DNA of 64,000 bases. It comes from Rostrohypoxylon terebratum. Lineage: Eukaryota; Ascomycota; Sordariomycetes; Xylariales; Hypoxylaceae. Under the pieces are notes generated by a model, which saw only the letters and a list, made by a program, of their open reading frames with translations, made no database searches and was not told where the DNA came from. Below, one piece after another: positions 12,269-24,274 of this stretch. Each line of letters begins with the position of its first letter. Within the stretch, counting starts at the first letter, position 1. The DNA lies in contig MU385866.1 of assembly GCA_022497145.1 (NCBI GenBank), forward strand, positions 186,001-250,000. The letters run 5' to 3'. The translations under genes and the position numbers were made by a program.

Positions 12269-15200
12269 ATGTTTAGTCGATCATCATCGAAACAACACGG
12301 ATATTCTGGCTCTACCAGTTCGAAGGACCGTAGTTTTCGCGACGGTCAGTTTTCTAACCTGTTCGAACTGGGCAGGTTGAAACCTGGATCTGAGTCGCGC
12401 TCTTTGCGTTCGCTGCGGAGAAAGGAGGAGGACTGGAATAGCTTACATAGCGCCCCATCTTATCCTGAGAAGAGTGAGTCTCTTCTCTATTCTATACTCT
12501 CCACTAGGTAGAGTTGTGATTATAATCTCCCTACCTCTTGACCCGTTGCGCGGAGCATTGTATGTCTTGTTATTGCGCAATTGCGGACTGACTGTATGCC
12601 TACACCTTTTAGACCATTCCATCACTGCGGCTACTTTTCGCCCAACATTTACACCACAGCGAGCGCCGTCGCATCGCTCTGCTGCATCCATAAGCTCTTC
12701 TGCCTCTAGGGATACCATTCGCCAGGGAAGCATTACCGGCATGATGAATGCAGAAAGGAGTCGCACGCGGAGGGAGAGGACCTTTGTCGGAAGCGAGTGT
12801 GCTGTTTGTGAGGAGCCGTTGGAACATACACTTCGCGGAGAGAGGATTTTGCAATTTTCGTGTTCGCATGTGTCGCACGAAGCATGCTTTTATGAATTCA
12901 TACGCGAATTCGAGTCGCAATATTGCCCATCATGCAATGCGCCTTTACATTTAGACACGAGCCGGGGAGGTAATGTGCTAGACATCGGTAAGTACCAGTC
13001 ACACGGTATGTAGTCGAGTACCTACTGATATTTCGGCTCTCTACAGAGAAGATAACGAGCATGGTGCGATCGGTATCGAATGGCGATAACAGGTCGCTAA
13101 CAACGCCAACTACCGCAAGGGAGCCTTGGGAAAATCAGGGTGTTCGACCACCCAGTGGCGAGTCTAACAGCAGAAGCATGCCTATTCCCCCTAGCAATGG
13201 CCGCGAGAGCGCAGCTCAGGGTAGCTTCCGAAATAGTCGGGAGACAGCAGGCTCAGACCGTTACGCGGCCGCCCATAGGCATGGCCGTAGCGACAGTGAG
13301 GCGACAGGTGTTGCCTCATCAACAGGTTACCCCGAGACAACACAGAGTGGCCCGCCTCGCCGTCACGATTACGATGTTCAGGCTATGGAGACAACACCAG
13401 GTAGCCCTAGGGCTGTGGCGCGTAACCCGATCCCGCCACCTTCAGTCGTCGTTCGATCTGAATTCCCTACTATAACACGATCGCGACAGCAGCAGACTCT
13501 GACGTGCCTCGTCACGGTAGAAGTCGCAGACAACAAATGGAGGCCAGATCCCGAAGATCTTGGCGTAGTCAACCCGGCACCCCAGATGCGCATAGAGGAA
13601 GCATTTGCGCAAAGGCCGCCGTCGCCGGCACGAAGCTCGCAGCCACGTTTCTACCCATATGAAGCGCCTGAGGTACTGGAGGAGATGACTGAAAACTTAA
13701 GAAATCGTGTTGATAATTGGCACGGGCTTGATTTCAACAGGTACGTAGCTTGTTTTTAAAGGTGCTTTCCGAAGACCAGTAGCTTATGACATTCAGATTC
13801 GGAAAGCTTCGACTTTACGGCACTCTACGAGTGGGCAAGGATAAGGTTTCGTGGCAGGAGCTTGAATGTTATCTCTTTGCCGAGATGCTCATCTGTGTCA
13901 AAGAAAAAAAAAACCTACCCCCCGCCCCACAACAACAATGGGATGAGAATGGAATGCCGCGGAAAGCGACACGATGTACCCTGAAGGGCTCCATTCTCAT
14001 CAAGAAACACCTTAATGAAGTCACAGAAACCGGTATGAGTGAGTGGCCATATCTTTACGAGTAGGAATCCAAGCTAACTTTTTGTCTTCGTTATAGTTGA
14101 TGAGAACATACTAACGCTTAGTCTGTCTGTCGCTGAGCTCCCGCAATTCCACCTGCGTTTTGATAACCGGAATCAATTGAAGCTTTGGCAACAGGCCCTC
14201 CTTGACCTGAATGCCGTGGAGACTTCTCCAGTCCGAAGCCCAGATTATGAACGTCACGAAGCGTCAGAAAATGAAGAGGATGAATGGGGTAGAGGAATTC
14301 GACCTCAGCGGGTTTCGTCCGTGGCGTCCTCATTTGGGCCGAAGTCTGTTACAACGGCCCCTACCGAATACACCAGCCTCGCCAAGAGCCCGCTTCTTTC
14401 GTCGTTTCACGTTCCTATCGATGTTGTCGTCGTCGTACCTATATCATCTTCGATGCAAGGCGTTAAAATAAACCTTGTTAGAGATGCTCTGAAGTTCATG
14501 GTTCACACTCTTGGTGAGCGGGATCGTATGGGCCTCGTCACCTTCGGCTCAGGAGGAGGCGGTGTACCTATCGTGGGCATGACTACGAAGGCCTGGCACG
14601 GGTGGAACAATATACTGGCCTCTATCAAACCTGTGGGACAGAAGAGTCATCGCGCAGACGTTGTCGAAGGTGCGAACGTTGCCATGGACCTGCTGATGCA
14701 ACGCAAGTATAACAACCCGATTGCGACGATCATGCTTATCAGCGATGCTTCGACATCCGATGCTGATAGCGTTGACTTCGTCGTTTCTCGGGCAGAGGCT
14801 GCCAAGTAAGTTATTACCCATTGGATTTGAACGCTGACGAATGATGCTGACAACTTTTAGAATTACAATTCATTCATTTGGCCTTGGAATGACCCATAAA
14901 CCGGATACCATGATAGAATTATCCTCACGCACCAAGGCGTCGTATACCTACGTGAAGGACTGGATGATGCTACGCGAATGTCTGGCTGGATGCTTAGGGT
15001 CGATGCAATCTCTATCTCACCAGAACGTGAAGCTCAAGCTCAAGCTACCAGAGGGATCGCCTGCCAGATTTCATAAGATCAGCGGTGCATTACAGATCAC
15101 CAAGCGTGCTACAGGCCGTGATGCGGAAGCTTCACTCGGTGACCTCAGATTTGGCGACAAACGTGACATTCTAGTTCAACTGGTCATCGTTCCCGATAAC

Positions 15201-16097
15201 TCTTCACAAGAACAGCTTCCCCAGGACCCGTGGGAGACGATTGTATCTGGTTTGGAGGCTTTGGGTGGACCAGTCGAACACGATGACCAAAGGGCAGTCT
15301 CGGTGGAAGAGTTGCCGCTTATTCAAGCAGACCTGGTATGGGGCGACATACTAAGGGATGGCACTATGATGCACCTTCCCAGACCATCCTTGCTTGCCAT
15401 CACAATGTTACCAGCCCCTGGCAATTCGAAGAAGGCTTCATCTTGGCAGAACAATCCGCCAATCCCCCCTCATCCGCATATCGTCCAACGACGGATGGAA
15501 CTACTCACTTCCGACATGCTCACCCGTGCGTTGACGTTAGTTTCGCGTGGTCAACACGATCGCGCGCACACCCTTTTGAATGAGACTCGCTCGATCCTGA
15601 AAGGACTAGGCAAAGGTGGCCTTCCGCCTGTTCCCTTACCGCCACTACCTAACAGCAAATCGAATTCTTCTACCCCCCAGCCGGGATCAGATGCTTCTCC
15701 AATTTCGGCCACTCCAGACCGGAAGCACACACCGTCGCCGACCGCGTCAGCCCATTCGGGTCTCAACGGTTTCCCGCCACCGATATCTAGGACTCGATCG
15801 AATGATGGCCTGACGCTAGCTAATGCTAATGGAATCGACGTCGGTACTGTCGCCGCTCTCGATGCCGAACTTGAAGCCAGTCTCGAGTGGATTAGCCATC
15901 CGGCGGTCTTCGGTCGTGACAGTCGCAAGGCTGTGTTGCAGGCTATTGGTGTGATCAGTAGCCAGCGGGCTTTTACATTCCGGACGCCTGTCGAAAGCCT
16001 GTGGGCTGGGCGTGTCAGTGGCGTGAAGAAGCTGACAGACAAGAGCCGCGAGTGGAGGGAAGAAGCAGGCGGCGAAGGAATCATCGAAGAGCCATGA
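12269..16097 (+). CDS. RING-H2 / PH / VWA scaffold protein, Ste5/Far1-like architecture
   Basis: Six exons predicted: 12269-12473, 12613-12987, 13047-13740, 13797-14032, 14097-14805 and 14861-16097, encoding 1151 residues. A RING-H2 finger is clear: C131-x2-C134, C152-x-H154-x2-H157-x2-C160, C173-x2-C176. A PH-like domain spans about 425-545, starting FGKLRLYGTL and ending in a tryptophan-containing helix. A von Willebrand A-like domain starts near 609 (IDVVVVVPISSSM). The region between RING and PH and the C-terminal third are Ser/Pro-rich and probably disordered. The order RING-H2, PH, VWA is that of budding-yeast Ste5 and Far1, which scaffold the pheromone MAPK cascade and link Gbeta-gamma to polarity. 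I infer a similar scaffold or a ubiquitin ligase role. The first Asp of the usual D-x-S-x-S metal site is replaced by Pro, so metal binding is doubtful. Start chosen at the first ATG giving an open exon 1. Domains are well supported; orthology is inferred. Confidence 0.82.
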
Positions 16098-17475
16098 TGA
16101 CAAATTTCCGGTTCCCGATCTCTTTACATATCCGCATCTTGGAGCCTTAACGTCCAAATAGACCAACGACCTCTACGGGACCATGCTTTGAACGAATATT
16201 TTGACTTGATCTGAGGCTTATTTATTATACACCATCTTATTTTTCGTTTCTGCTTTTTCTATTCACGTTCCCTTTTGTTGCTACTCGAACCACTTGGGAG
16301 CTTTAGGCTTACCCCAGTCAACCTCCTTTACGACTTGAAGATACCATTTCAGATTTTCTCATTACGTAAACTGAAGCGAGCGAATCTATCAGCATTATAC
16401 TACCTCTGTATGGTTTACATCACAAGCGCTTGGTTTCGTTACTAGCAAGGAAAAAAAGCGGCCCTGGATAGGGGGATTTATACTTTGATTTACGGCGGAT
16501 ATCAATTGGAGATATATCGGTGTCTTACAGGGACGGGTCGAAACGGGGGTTAGGGGTTGGTCGGTGGTTTTTATATCATCGACACGAACCATTGCGATAT
16601 CCAAGTACTGTTTAAGGGGAGAGCGGAGATTGGTGGCTGTTGTGAAGTAAAGCGTTGTACCTATATATTAACGACTTGTATGGCCCGGTATATAAATCAC
16701 TGCGACCTAGGAGGATTCCGGTTGCCAAATTTAAGTACCGATTGTTTGACTACGAATCTGCGCCTATTACGTTGCTATTTGGATCTGTGACTACCTTTGA
16801 CAAGGACCTCTCTTTGAGTTCTGGGGAGTTTATACAGAATTGGTTGAAATGAAGGTGGTCATGTGATTTTATAAGTGATTTTTGAAAGTACCTGGCCTGG
16901 GACCCGGGACCTAAGTTGCTTTCATGTAACTACATATCTACATATCTACATATTTACATATTTCATGTAATTTCGTATAATAAGAGTTCATTTTAATACT
17001 TGATGTTGAATGTAGTTGCTTCTTCTCAAAAACCTTGTTTATACTTGGAAGAGAGAACCCCAGACTTTACGTACCTAGCAGCTACCTATTAGCTAACATT
17101 AGTAACGGGGCTAGATGTTACCTATGCAGGTACAAGTGCCGTAGTGGCAGAGTGGGCAGTGGGCACCTCCAGCGGCCCGTGCACTGTGACGTTTCTAACC
17201 ATTCCCACTACATACAACTAATACCACAACCAAAACCACAACCACAACCACAACCAATACCTACCACCCACTTCATCTACTTGCGTCTACGTTGATACTT
17301 CAGAGGACGACGTAACTAACTATTTCGACATACCTATAAAACAAATATCAGACTTGCAACGTCTTCTCTCCAACACCCGACCTCTACAACTGCTGCCTAC
17401 TGCCTACGTAGCGCATCTGGTGGCATTGAAGCATTGAGGCATTGATGTGCCACCAGACCGACCCCTACTACGATC
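16098..17475. other. Intergenic: 3' end of scaffold gene and SEC15 promoter/5' leader
   Basis: No recognisable gene. The first part is AT-rich 3' untranslated and terminator sequence of the upstream gene. The last roughly 300 bp are the SEC15 promoter/leader, with an ACCACA/ACAACC-rich low-complexity run near 17218-17258. Confidence 0.6.
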
Positions 17476-20194
17476 ATGCCACGAAGGGCCCAGAACTACG
17501 ATGACTACGGTTCCGCTGTCCAACAGATTATTCTGTCCACGTCAGATGCCGAATTCCTCGATCAATTGATACCCGTATTGAAAGATGCGACGACGACCAA
17601 TAGAGCAGCCGACCTTACGCAGAACCTATCGCAGTATGCCGAAGATCGAGAAACAGAGATTGAAAGGATAGGATTGACAAAGCATGAGGAGTTTCTGGGT
17701 TCCGTAAATCAGCTACAGAACGTTCGCGAACGAACGGTCGCCTTGACTGCCGACATTCTAGAGTTGAACCAGTCTATTCAAACTAGTACCGAGAAGCTGG
17801 CCGAGCAGAAACAAGCATTAGTCAATACGCGGGCTGTCCGAGAAAACATATCTGATGTATCAGATGCCCTGAAGGAATCCTTGAAGATACTTCATGCGGT
17901 CAACAATGCTCACGAGCTGGTCCGCAAGAAGAAATACTACGCTGCGCTCAAGTCACTCGAAGACCTCCAGAACGAATTCCTCATTCCCATCATACAGAAC
18001 AACTTCGCTACCCAACACCAACTCGCCAACATGATACAAAAGTCTATCCCCGCATCCCAGAAAACTATATCCGAAGCCGTCATGACAGACCTTAATACCT
18101 GGCTGTTCCGCATCAGAGAGACTTCGCAATTCCTTGGGGAGGTAGCCTTCTATCATACAGAGATGCGTCGTACGCGGCAACGAGAGCGAGCGGAGAATGA
18201 CGAATTCCTTAACCACTTTAAATTGAACTCTGCTATTGAACTGGTCTTTGATGAGAGCGAGGAATTCGATGTATTAGACAATGAGGAACTAAAGGTCGAC
18301 TTTACCCCTCTATTCGAGGCCCTTCACATCCATGAGGCATTAGGACAGAGTGATAAATTCCGATCAGAGTATGGTGCCACCAGAAGACGACAAAAGGAAC
18401 TGCTTATCCCGAGCTCTGTGAGCCTCACTACGGATGATGAGTCCTCATTGAGTAGCTTGCTGGAAGGCATTGCTGGATTTGCTATCATCGAGAAGGCTAC
18501 AATGCGCCAAGCTCCTCAATTGCGAACAGCTATTGATGTAAGAGACTCGCCCATGTATCACATTATATTACTAACGTACTCAGGTCGAGGAACTATGGGA
18601 CTCGATGTGTGCTGCGGCAATCTCTTTAACGTCAAAGGCACTGAGTGACATCGACGATGCCCAAATCCTCTTAAACATCAAAGGACGCATTGATCTTTTC
18701 ATCCTTACCATGGAGGCAAGTTCTCTATATTCTTTCTCTCGCATGGCAGCTCTCTAATCGCTTTCACCAGGGCTGGGGATACTCCGTCTCACGACTTGAC
18801 GAGTTCTTAGTCGACCTCTTCGACAGATACGCTGAGCTACTGAAGAAAAGGTTTAGTGAAGACTTTCAGAAGGTAAGAGATCGTGTATCGCGAAAAAGTT
18901 TGATTGAGCTAACTATGGAAAAAGATTATGTCGACTGATGATTACATGCCAATGGCTATTAATACTCGGGAAGAATACGAGAAGGTGGCAAGCGTTAGCT
19001 GGTTCGTTCCGGAGAAGCCCAACGACGAACTTGTGTAAGCATTTATATAAAACATGCGTTTTATGGGTGCCGTCTAACCATCGCAGCTTTCCATACGTTT
19101 TGCCGTTCTCTCAGATGTATCCGCTGTGTTGTATCGACATTAGAAATTTCCTCAACCAGTTTTATTTCTTCTCGGACGACCATTTCCAACACCCAAACAA
19201 GATTGACGACACGCTACGCAAGGTAACCTCGCCCTCCGAGCTATTGCATCGCTAGCTGCTTGCTAACTTCGTACTGTTAGTCACTTGATGAGCTCCTCAC
19301 CGAAAAGGTGTGCAAGTCTTTAGTAGAAAAATTGAGCTCTCAATACTTGGGTCAGATCGTACAGATCTTGATCAACTTGGAACACTTCGAGATCGCTTGT
19401 CAGGAGTTAGAACAGCTCCTCATTCGAGCACGATCTTCGGCTTCTGCCGGAGGGCCTCTAACCCTAATGGCTACCGAGCAATTCAGGGAGAACAAGAAGA
19501 CCGCCGAAAAGCGTATCTTCGAGCTGGTGAATTCTAAAATCGACGATCTGGTAGAAACGGCAGAGTATGATTGGACCGCGACTAACCGTCCGACGGAACC
19601 AAGCAACTATATGCAGACCCTGACTCGATACCTCTCGAACATAATGAATTCGACGTTGCTGGGACTGCCAAGAGAGATTAAGGAGCTCATATACTTCGAC
19701 GCTCTCAGTCACGCGGCGAACAAGATTCTTGTCAGTATATCCCATATTCCTACCTCTTCAACGGCAGTGGTACTGATAGTATATCCCAGGCCCTTCCCCT
19801 GTCGCCCGACGTAAAGAAAATTAACCCGAACGGCGTCGCTGCGCTGTCCATGGATGCTCAACACCTCACTACATTCGTAGATGGCCTAGAAAACGGATTC
19901 ATGCTTCGATCTAACTTAGACGAGCTGGAGCAGACGATCCATCTCCTCCAGTCAGATAACACAGATGAGTTCTTCGATATCTCAACCAGGAACAAGAAGT
20001 ACGGACGCGTGGACGCTATCAACGGTCCGGTCCTGCTGGAGAAGTATGTTGCCCTTTACTCAAAGTTATAAAAGAATATCCGACGATTAACTTATGTCAA
20101 CAGACTTACCCAACAAATCACCAGCTCCGGCCAGGCGGCTCAGAGATTCGCCAATTTTTCATCGAACCTTTCTTCACGATTCGGTACCAAGTAG
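17476..20194 (+). CDS. SEC15: Exocyst complex component Sec15
   Basis: Eight exons predicted: 17476-18537, 18584-18715, 18771-18872, 18925-19034, 19087-19222, 19281-19730, 19790-20043 and 20104-20194, giving 778 residues, the usual fungal Sec15 length. The N-terminus has the coiled-coil segment typical of exocyst subunits (about 50-150; NVRERTVALTADILELNQSI). Helical-bundle repeats follow, including NAHELVRKKKYYAALKSLED, FSQMYPLCCIDIRNFLNQFY and the C-terminal LEKLTQQITSSGQAAQRFAN. Sec15 is the exocyst subunit that binds the Rab Sec4/Rab11 on secretory vesicles and bridges to Sec10 for tethering at the growing hyphal tip. Introns are 46-60 bp. Intron 2 (18716-18770) appears to use a GC donor (GAG|GCAAGT) because only that splice keeps the family sequence continuous. 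Neighbouring genes are unrelated and independently transcribed. Confidence 0.94.
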
Positions 20195-21108
20195 AACAGA
20201 TACCCATGCACATTAAGAGGGGGGGGGCCGTCTATGTCTTGGCCAGGAATCCGGGAAGCCTCGTTGCGTTTTTTTCAAGAGGTGGGGTCACTGAAGAACA
20301 TTCCCCAGTAGACAGACGGAGACGTTGATAGGAAAGCCATAGCTGTAGCAAGACTCGTAAATAAACCTCGCTGTTGCTATGCTGTGCAATGACCGCAATT
20401 GGAGGGTGAATATTGACATGGGCTAATAGACACACAAGCAAACACGTTTACGTCAAATAGCTACTACATACATACCAAGAGCATCATATCAACATATTCA
20501 CAGCACTCTCAATTGACTAGGCACCTCGTACGATCACCACAACCAGATACCATGCATAGAAGTGGGCAAGGTAAGAAAATCAATCGACATTGCATTCATT
20601 GCACCATAAACCCGCCGCAAAGACGAGCCGACGGCTTAAAGCTCCTTATGTGACCTTATAAACCCCTACGCCAAACCATCAAGAGTCGTTAAAAAAAAGG
20701 AGCCAGAAAAAAAAGTAACAAGAGGGTTTTAAGAACAGTGGATGTGTGGATGTGTTTGTGTGTGTGTGCTTCCCCTAGTATTAGTCACCGAAGAAAAAAA
20801 AGGAGGTTCGTTTCGTTTCTCTGGAATGTACTGTTTGCCCTTATCCTTTACCCTGCTCCTGCTCCTGCTCCTGCTCCAAGGCCTGCGCCGCGTCTCCACG
20901 TCTCCGCCCTCCTCTTCACTTCTTCCTAATCCTAACCCATCATCGGTGTCATGGCATTCGTATCTTCGCGCACGGATTGAGCGGTGACATTCGGTTCGAT
21001 GGGTACTTGGCCATCTCTCTGATTGTGCTCGTCCACGTTTGCTTCACCCTGTATAGGGTTGGGGTTGGGGTTCTCGTAGGGAAGGCCCGGGTTTATCACA
21101 CTGCGGTT
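20195..21108. other. Intergenic between convergent SEC15 and HAP5
   Basis: Convergent 3' ends, no gene seen. It contains a run of G at 20219-20227, A-rich tracts near 20690-20720 and a CTCCTG tandem near 20857-20877. The short open frames here are repeat artefacts. Confidence 0.6.
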
Positions 21109-22193
21109 CTACTGCTGTTGAGGCATCCCGGGGTACCCATACATACCCTCCATATCGCCGTACATCGTCTGCGGCGGCTGTTGGTTGTAAGGACCTCCGG
21201 GGCCGGTTTGAACCTGATTGTACATCGGCGGGCCACGGTAATCTTGCTCGCCAGCCATGCCGTGACCACCCATGCCATAGTCACCGGGTGCCATGTGGTT
21301 CGCGGCTCCGGGTAGGCCGTGCGATCCGGGCATCTGGCCACCGGGCGCGGCGGATGGCACGCCACCTTGGGCTGCTTGTGCCTGAGCGGGGTTCGCGCGC
21401 TTTGCATGGCTTGCTTCTTCACGAGGTACTATATCGATGAGGAAGTCGAACATATCGCTTTTGGCGAGAGCGGAAGCGATGTCGGACCGTTGCAACGTGC
21501 GGCGCTTGTTCTCTTCTGCGTGGATCCACGCCCGCATCGTGAGTTCGGTGATAAATATATCACAACCCTTGGCGAATAGGATGGGGGCCTCGGCGGAGAT
21601 CATCTTGACCTCGGGATCGGCCTTCATGACCTTCTTAATCCTGGCGAGAGGCAATTGATGTAACTTGTAGTCATGTTGATCGGATTCAAGGTGATTGATG
21701 GTGTTTTGCCAGTAGGTCGTCAGGATGTCTTTGTATTGGCCGTGTAGACCTTGGTGAACGTTGGCCCAAGGACCTGTGTAGAGTTCGGCGGGGGCGAAGC
21801 CGGAGTTGGCAAGCTGGATAGACGAATCATGTTAGTGAATAGTTGGGATGAAAGGATGTTTAGAGGTAGGATGGAACAAGAAGTGTTAGAATCTAAAGTC
21901 GAAAAGACGGAGAGAGGGACGGGTATCCGAGTACGGGAGGGGAGAAGAGAGGGGCAAGGAAAGAGTTGAGGGCGGTGGGACTCACCGCTGCACTGGCACC
22001 TAGAAGGAGAGATGATTAGCGACGTCGCACGAGAGAAGGCAACTCGCAACATTTGGACGGATGGATGCGATTGTCAAGTAGTCAAGTACTTACCGTAATG
22101 ACCTCCATGTGATATATCATAACCACCGCTTCCTCCACCTCCACCACCACCTCCTCGCGACGACTGAGGATGACTAGACGAAGATTGATCCAT
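21109..22193 (-). CDS. HAP5: CCAAT-binding complex subunit HapE/HAP5 (NF-YC)
   Basis: Three exons predicted on the minus strand: 22193-22094, 22000-21987 (only 14 nt) and 21813-21109, giving 272 residues. The histone-fold domain (about 91-170) is unmistakable: LPLARIKKVMKADPEVK, then ISAEAPILFAKGCDIFITEL and LQRSDIASALAKSDMFDFL. In yeast the fungal-specific segment before the fold, here around YWQNTINHLES (72-82), is needed to recruit Hap4/HapX-type partners. The N-terminus is Gly/Ser-rich, and the C-terminus is Gln/Pro/Gly-rich and ends in a Gln run. The protein dimerises with the NF-YB subunit and with HapB/NF-YA binds CCAAT in promoters, controlling respiration, iron and secondary metabolism. 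The 14-nt exon (GASAA) restores the frame exactly. Upstream DNA carries four CCAAT pentamers on the gene's own strand. Confidence 0.95.
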
Positions 22194-22405
22194 CGTATTT
22201 GTACCTGGATTCGACCTGGATTCAACCTGAAAGAACTGCGCGCTAGTCTTACAACCTGAAGTGCGCGAGTAAGAGAAGAAGCGCCGAGTATTTCAGAAGC
22301 TGCGCGGGAAAAAACACACAACCACAAGAGTTCGACGGGGTTGACAGGCAAACTGGAACTCTTGCGCTATGTAGGATTGTGTGGTATCGTGTGGTATAGT
22401 GTGGT

Positions 22406-22758
22406 ATTGGACGCAAAGCCGCACGACACTAAACAAAGTTGCTAGCGAGGTTTTTTTGGTCGAGTGTTGCCTTTCTTTTCGCTTGCCGAGAAATTCGTCG
22501 CAGGTATCACTGTGCGTGGATAGACTACCCGACGACGGAGAAAAAAAAATAAGGACTGTTTGTATTGTTTACACAGGCCCTTGGGTCGAAGCTTTGGTGC
22601 GCGTGGTGATGTAACAAATGAGCTTTTTGGACCAGTAAGTCTTGGAAAATCGACCTCGGATTGGCGAGATTGATTGGACGAGGACGGGGACGAGGACGGG
22701 GGGTTGGGGCGGGAGTGACCAGCTTAGAAAAGGGAACCGGATTCGGATGATTGATTGG
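22406..22758 (-). promoter_or_regulatory. Cluster of four CCAAT boxes upstream of HAP5
   Basis: ATTGG on the plus strand (CCAAT on the HAP5 coding strand) occurs at 22406-22410, 22660-22664, 22673-22677 and 22754-22758. These sites are about 213-565 bp upstream of the HAP5 ATG, and three fall within about 100 bp. CCAAT is the target of the complex that HAP5 itself belongs to, so autoregulation is plausible but inferred. Confidence 0.4.
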
Positions 22759-22896
22759 GCGGCTGTCTTGGGAAAGTGGTCTGGGGGTTTGGGTTTGGGT
22801 TTGAGTTTTGGGGTTTGAAGAATTGTCTAAGTCGGCCAGGTGCTTTGGGTGTGGTGTACTTTGTGTACTTTGTGCTCCGACTCCGAGGTCTTTTTT

Positions 22897-22934
22897 GCTT
22901 TGCTTTGCTTAGCTTAGCTTAGCTTAGCTTAGCT
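22897..22934. repeat. GCTTT/AGCTT pentanucleotide tandem
   Basis: A 5-bp unit repeated about seven times, starting as GCTTT and changing to GCTTA. It lies in the HAP5 promoter region. Confidence 0.8.
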
Positions 22935-24274
22935 GAATTATTTGTGCGATTTCAAGGTTCCGCAGCTCGAGGATTTGTTCGGATCTGTTTCTTGTGACGC
23001 ACGATGATTTGCGGCGATTTATTTTTTTGCACCTTCTTTTTTTTTCAAAAAAATCTTCTGTTTTTTTTTTCCTTTGTCGCTTAGAAGGATTATTATTCGT
23101 TCCCGAGTACTGCTTTAGTCAGAAGTTTGCTCACGTTCCAGGTTGCGGCTCGCCCCGAGACGTCCACAATTTTCTTATCTCTCGTTGATTGAACCTGGAA
23201 ACTGGAAACTAAGAACTTCAAGGTTTTCGATTCGTTATTCGTTCGTCCAGTCAAATTCTTTCTTTAAACCTCTTCTTATTTCTTGTAATATTTTTTTTAA
23301 ATCTCGCCAATCACGATAGTTGAACGAGATGGATAAAAGAGAAGTGTCGAGGGAGTTGTTAAAAAAAGATGAACTTGGTCAAAGATGCTTATGCTTGTAG
23401 ACTTATGAATTGTACGTTATGTACCTATGGTACCTAGGTACTAGATAGGTACTAGGTACTAGGTATGCATTGAATGATCTGATCAAACAACTCAAGGCTA
23501 ATGTATTTATTAGCTTCTATGTATGTGTAATGTGTATTAGCTGTATGTGATGGACATGGATGGATGGAGAGGTATGGTATATGGGTGTAATGGATGTATG
23601 TGTTGGATGTGCTGTTGTTAGTGTTGTTGGTCAAGGTCTCAAGGTCTCAAGGTTTCAAGGTCCAGGATTGGGCAATGACGTGAATGCATTTTTCTAGAAC
23701 TGCTCTGATCTTCGATGCGCTTTTGCCTTTTTACATAGTACCTTCAGTGTACGTTGTAGACGTTGTAGACGTTGTAGGGCTGGCTGCGAAAACTGGGCAG
23801 CCTCGATGGGAACCTGGAATTAATGCGCTGGCAATATGGTTGGGCATCAGCGACCCGCAATCCGCTTACTGCCTTCCTAATCCCCTCCTACCCTTCTCAC
23901 GTTCTCACACAGAACTCGCAGGCCGTCGGACACTGGGGAAGGGAAGCTGCGTGCTGTAGGTTGGGGGTGGTTACAGGGATCGTGGTGTATGTCCGGAACA
24001 CCTCAACAGGCAAGTCCACCTTTATCGATAACCTTTCTGTATCCACTTCATCGATCCTGCCAACCGAACCCCTGTCTAGTGTGTCTAGTGGATTCATTCA
24101 ATGTTCATAATCATTACATAGTACAGCCACAAACAAAACGCACAGCCTCTACTCTATTTTAGCCACACAATCTAACAATCTAATCGATCAAATTTTGTTC
24201 AAAGCTCGGAAATTTTTTTTTTTCCTCGTCCTCTACTATTGCTTAATTTCGTCAACAAATCGTGCCATCAAGAC

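Larger units (their letters stand above)
22194..24274. other. Divergent intergenic region HAP5 / FCF2, with CCAAT motifs
   Basis: About 2.1 kb between divergent genes, with no gene recognised. The HAP5-proximal half is pyrimidine-tract and simple-repeat rich. It includes a TTTGC/TTAGC tandem at 22897-22934 and T-runs near 23020-23070. The middle has GGTCTCAA and GTTGTAGAC tandems (23629-23660, 23755-23778). Confidence 0.6.
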
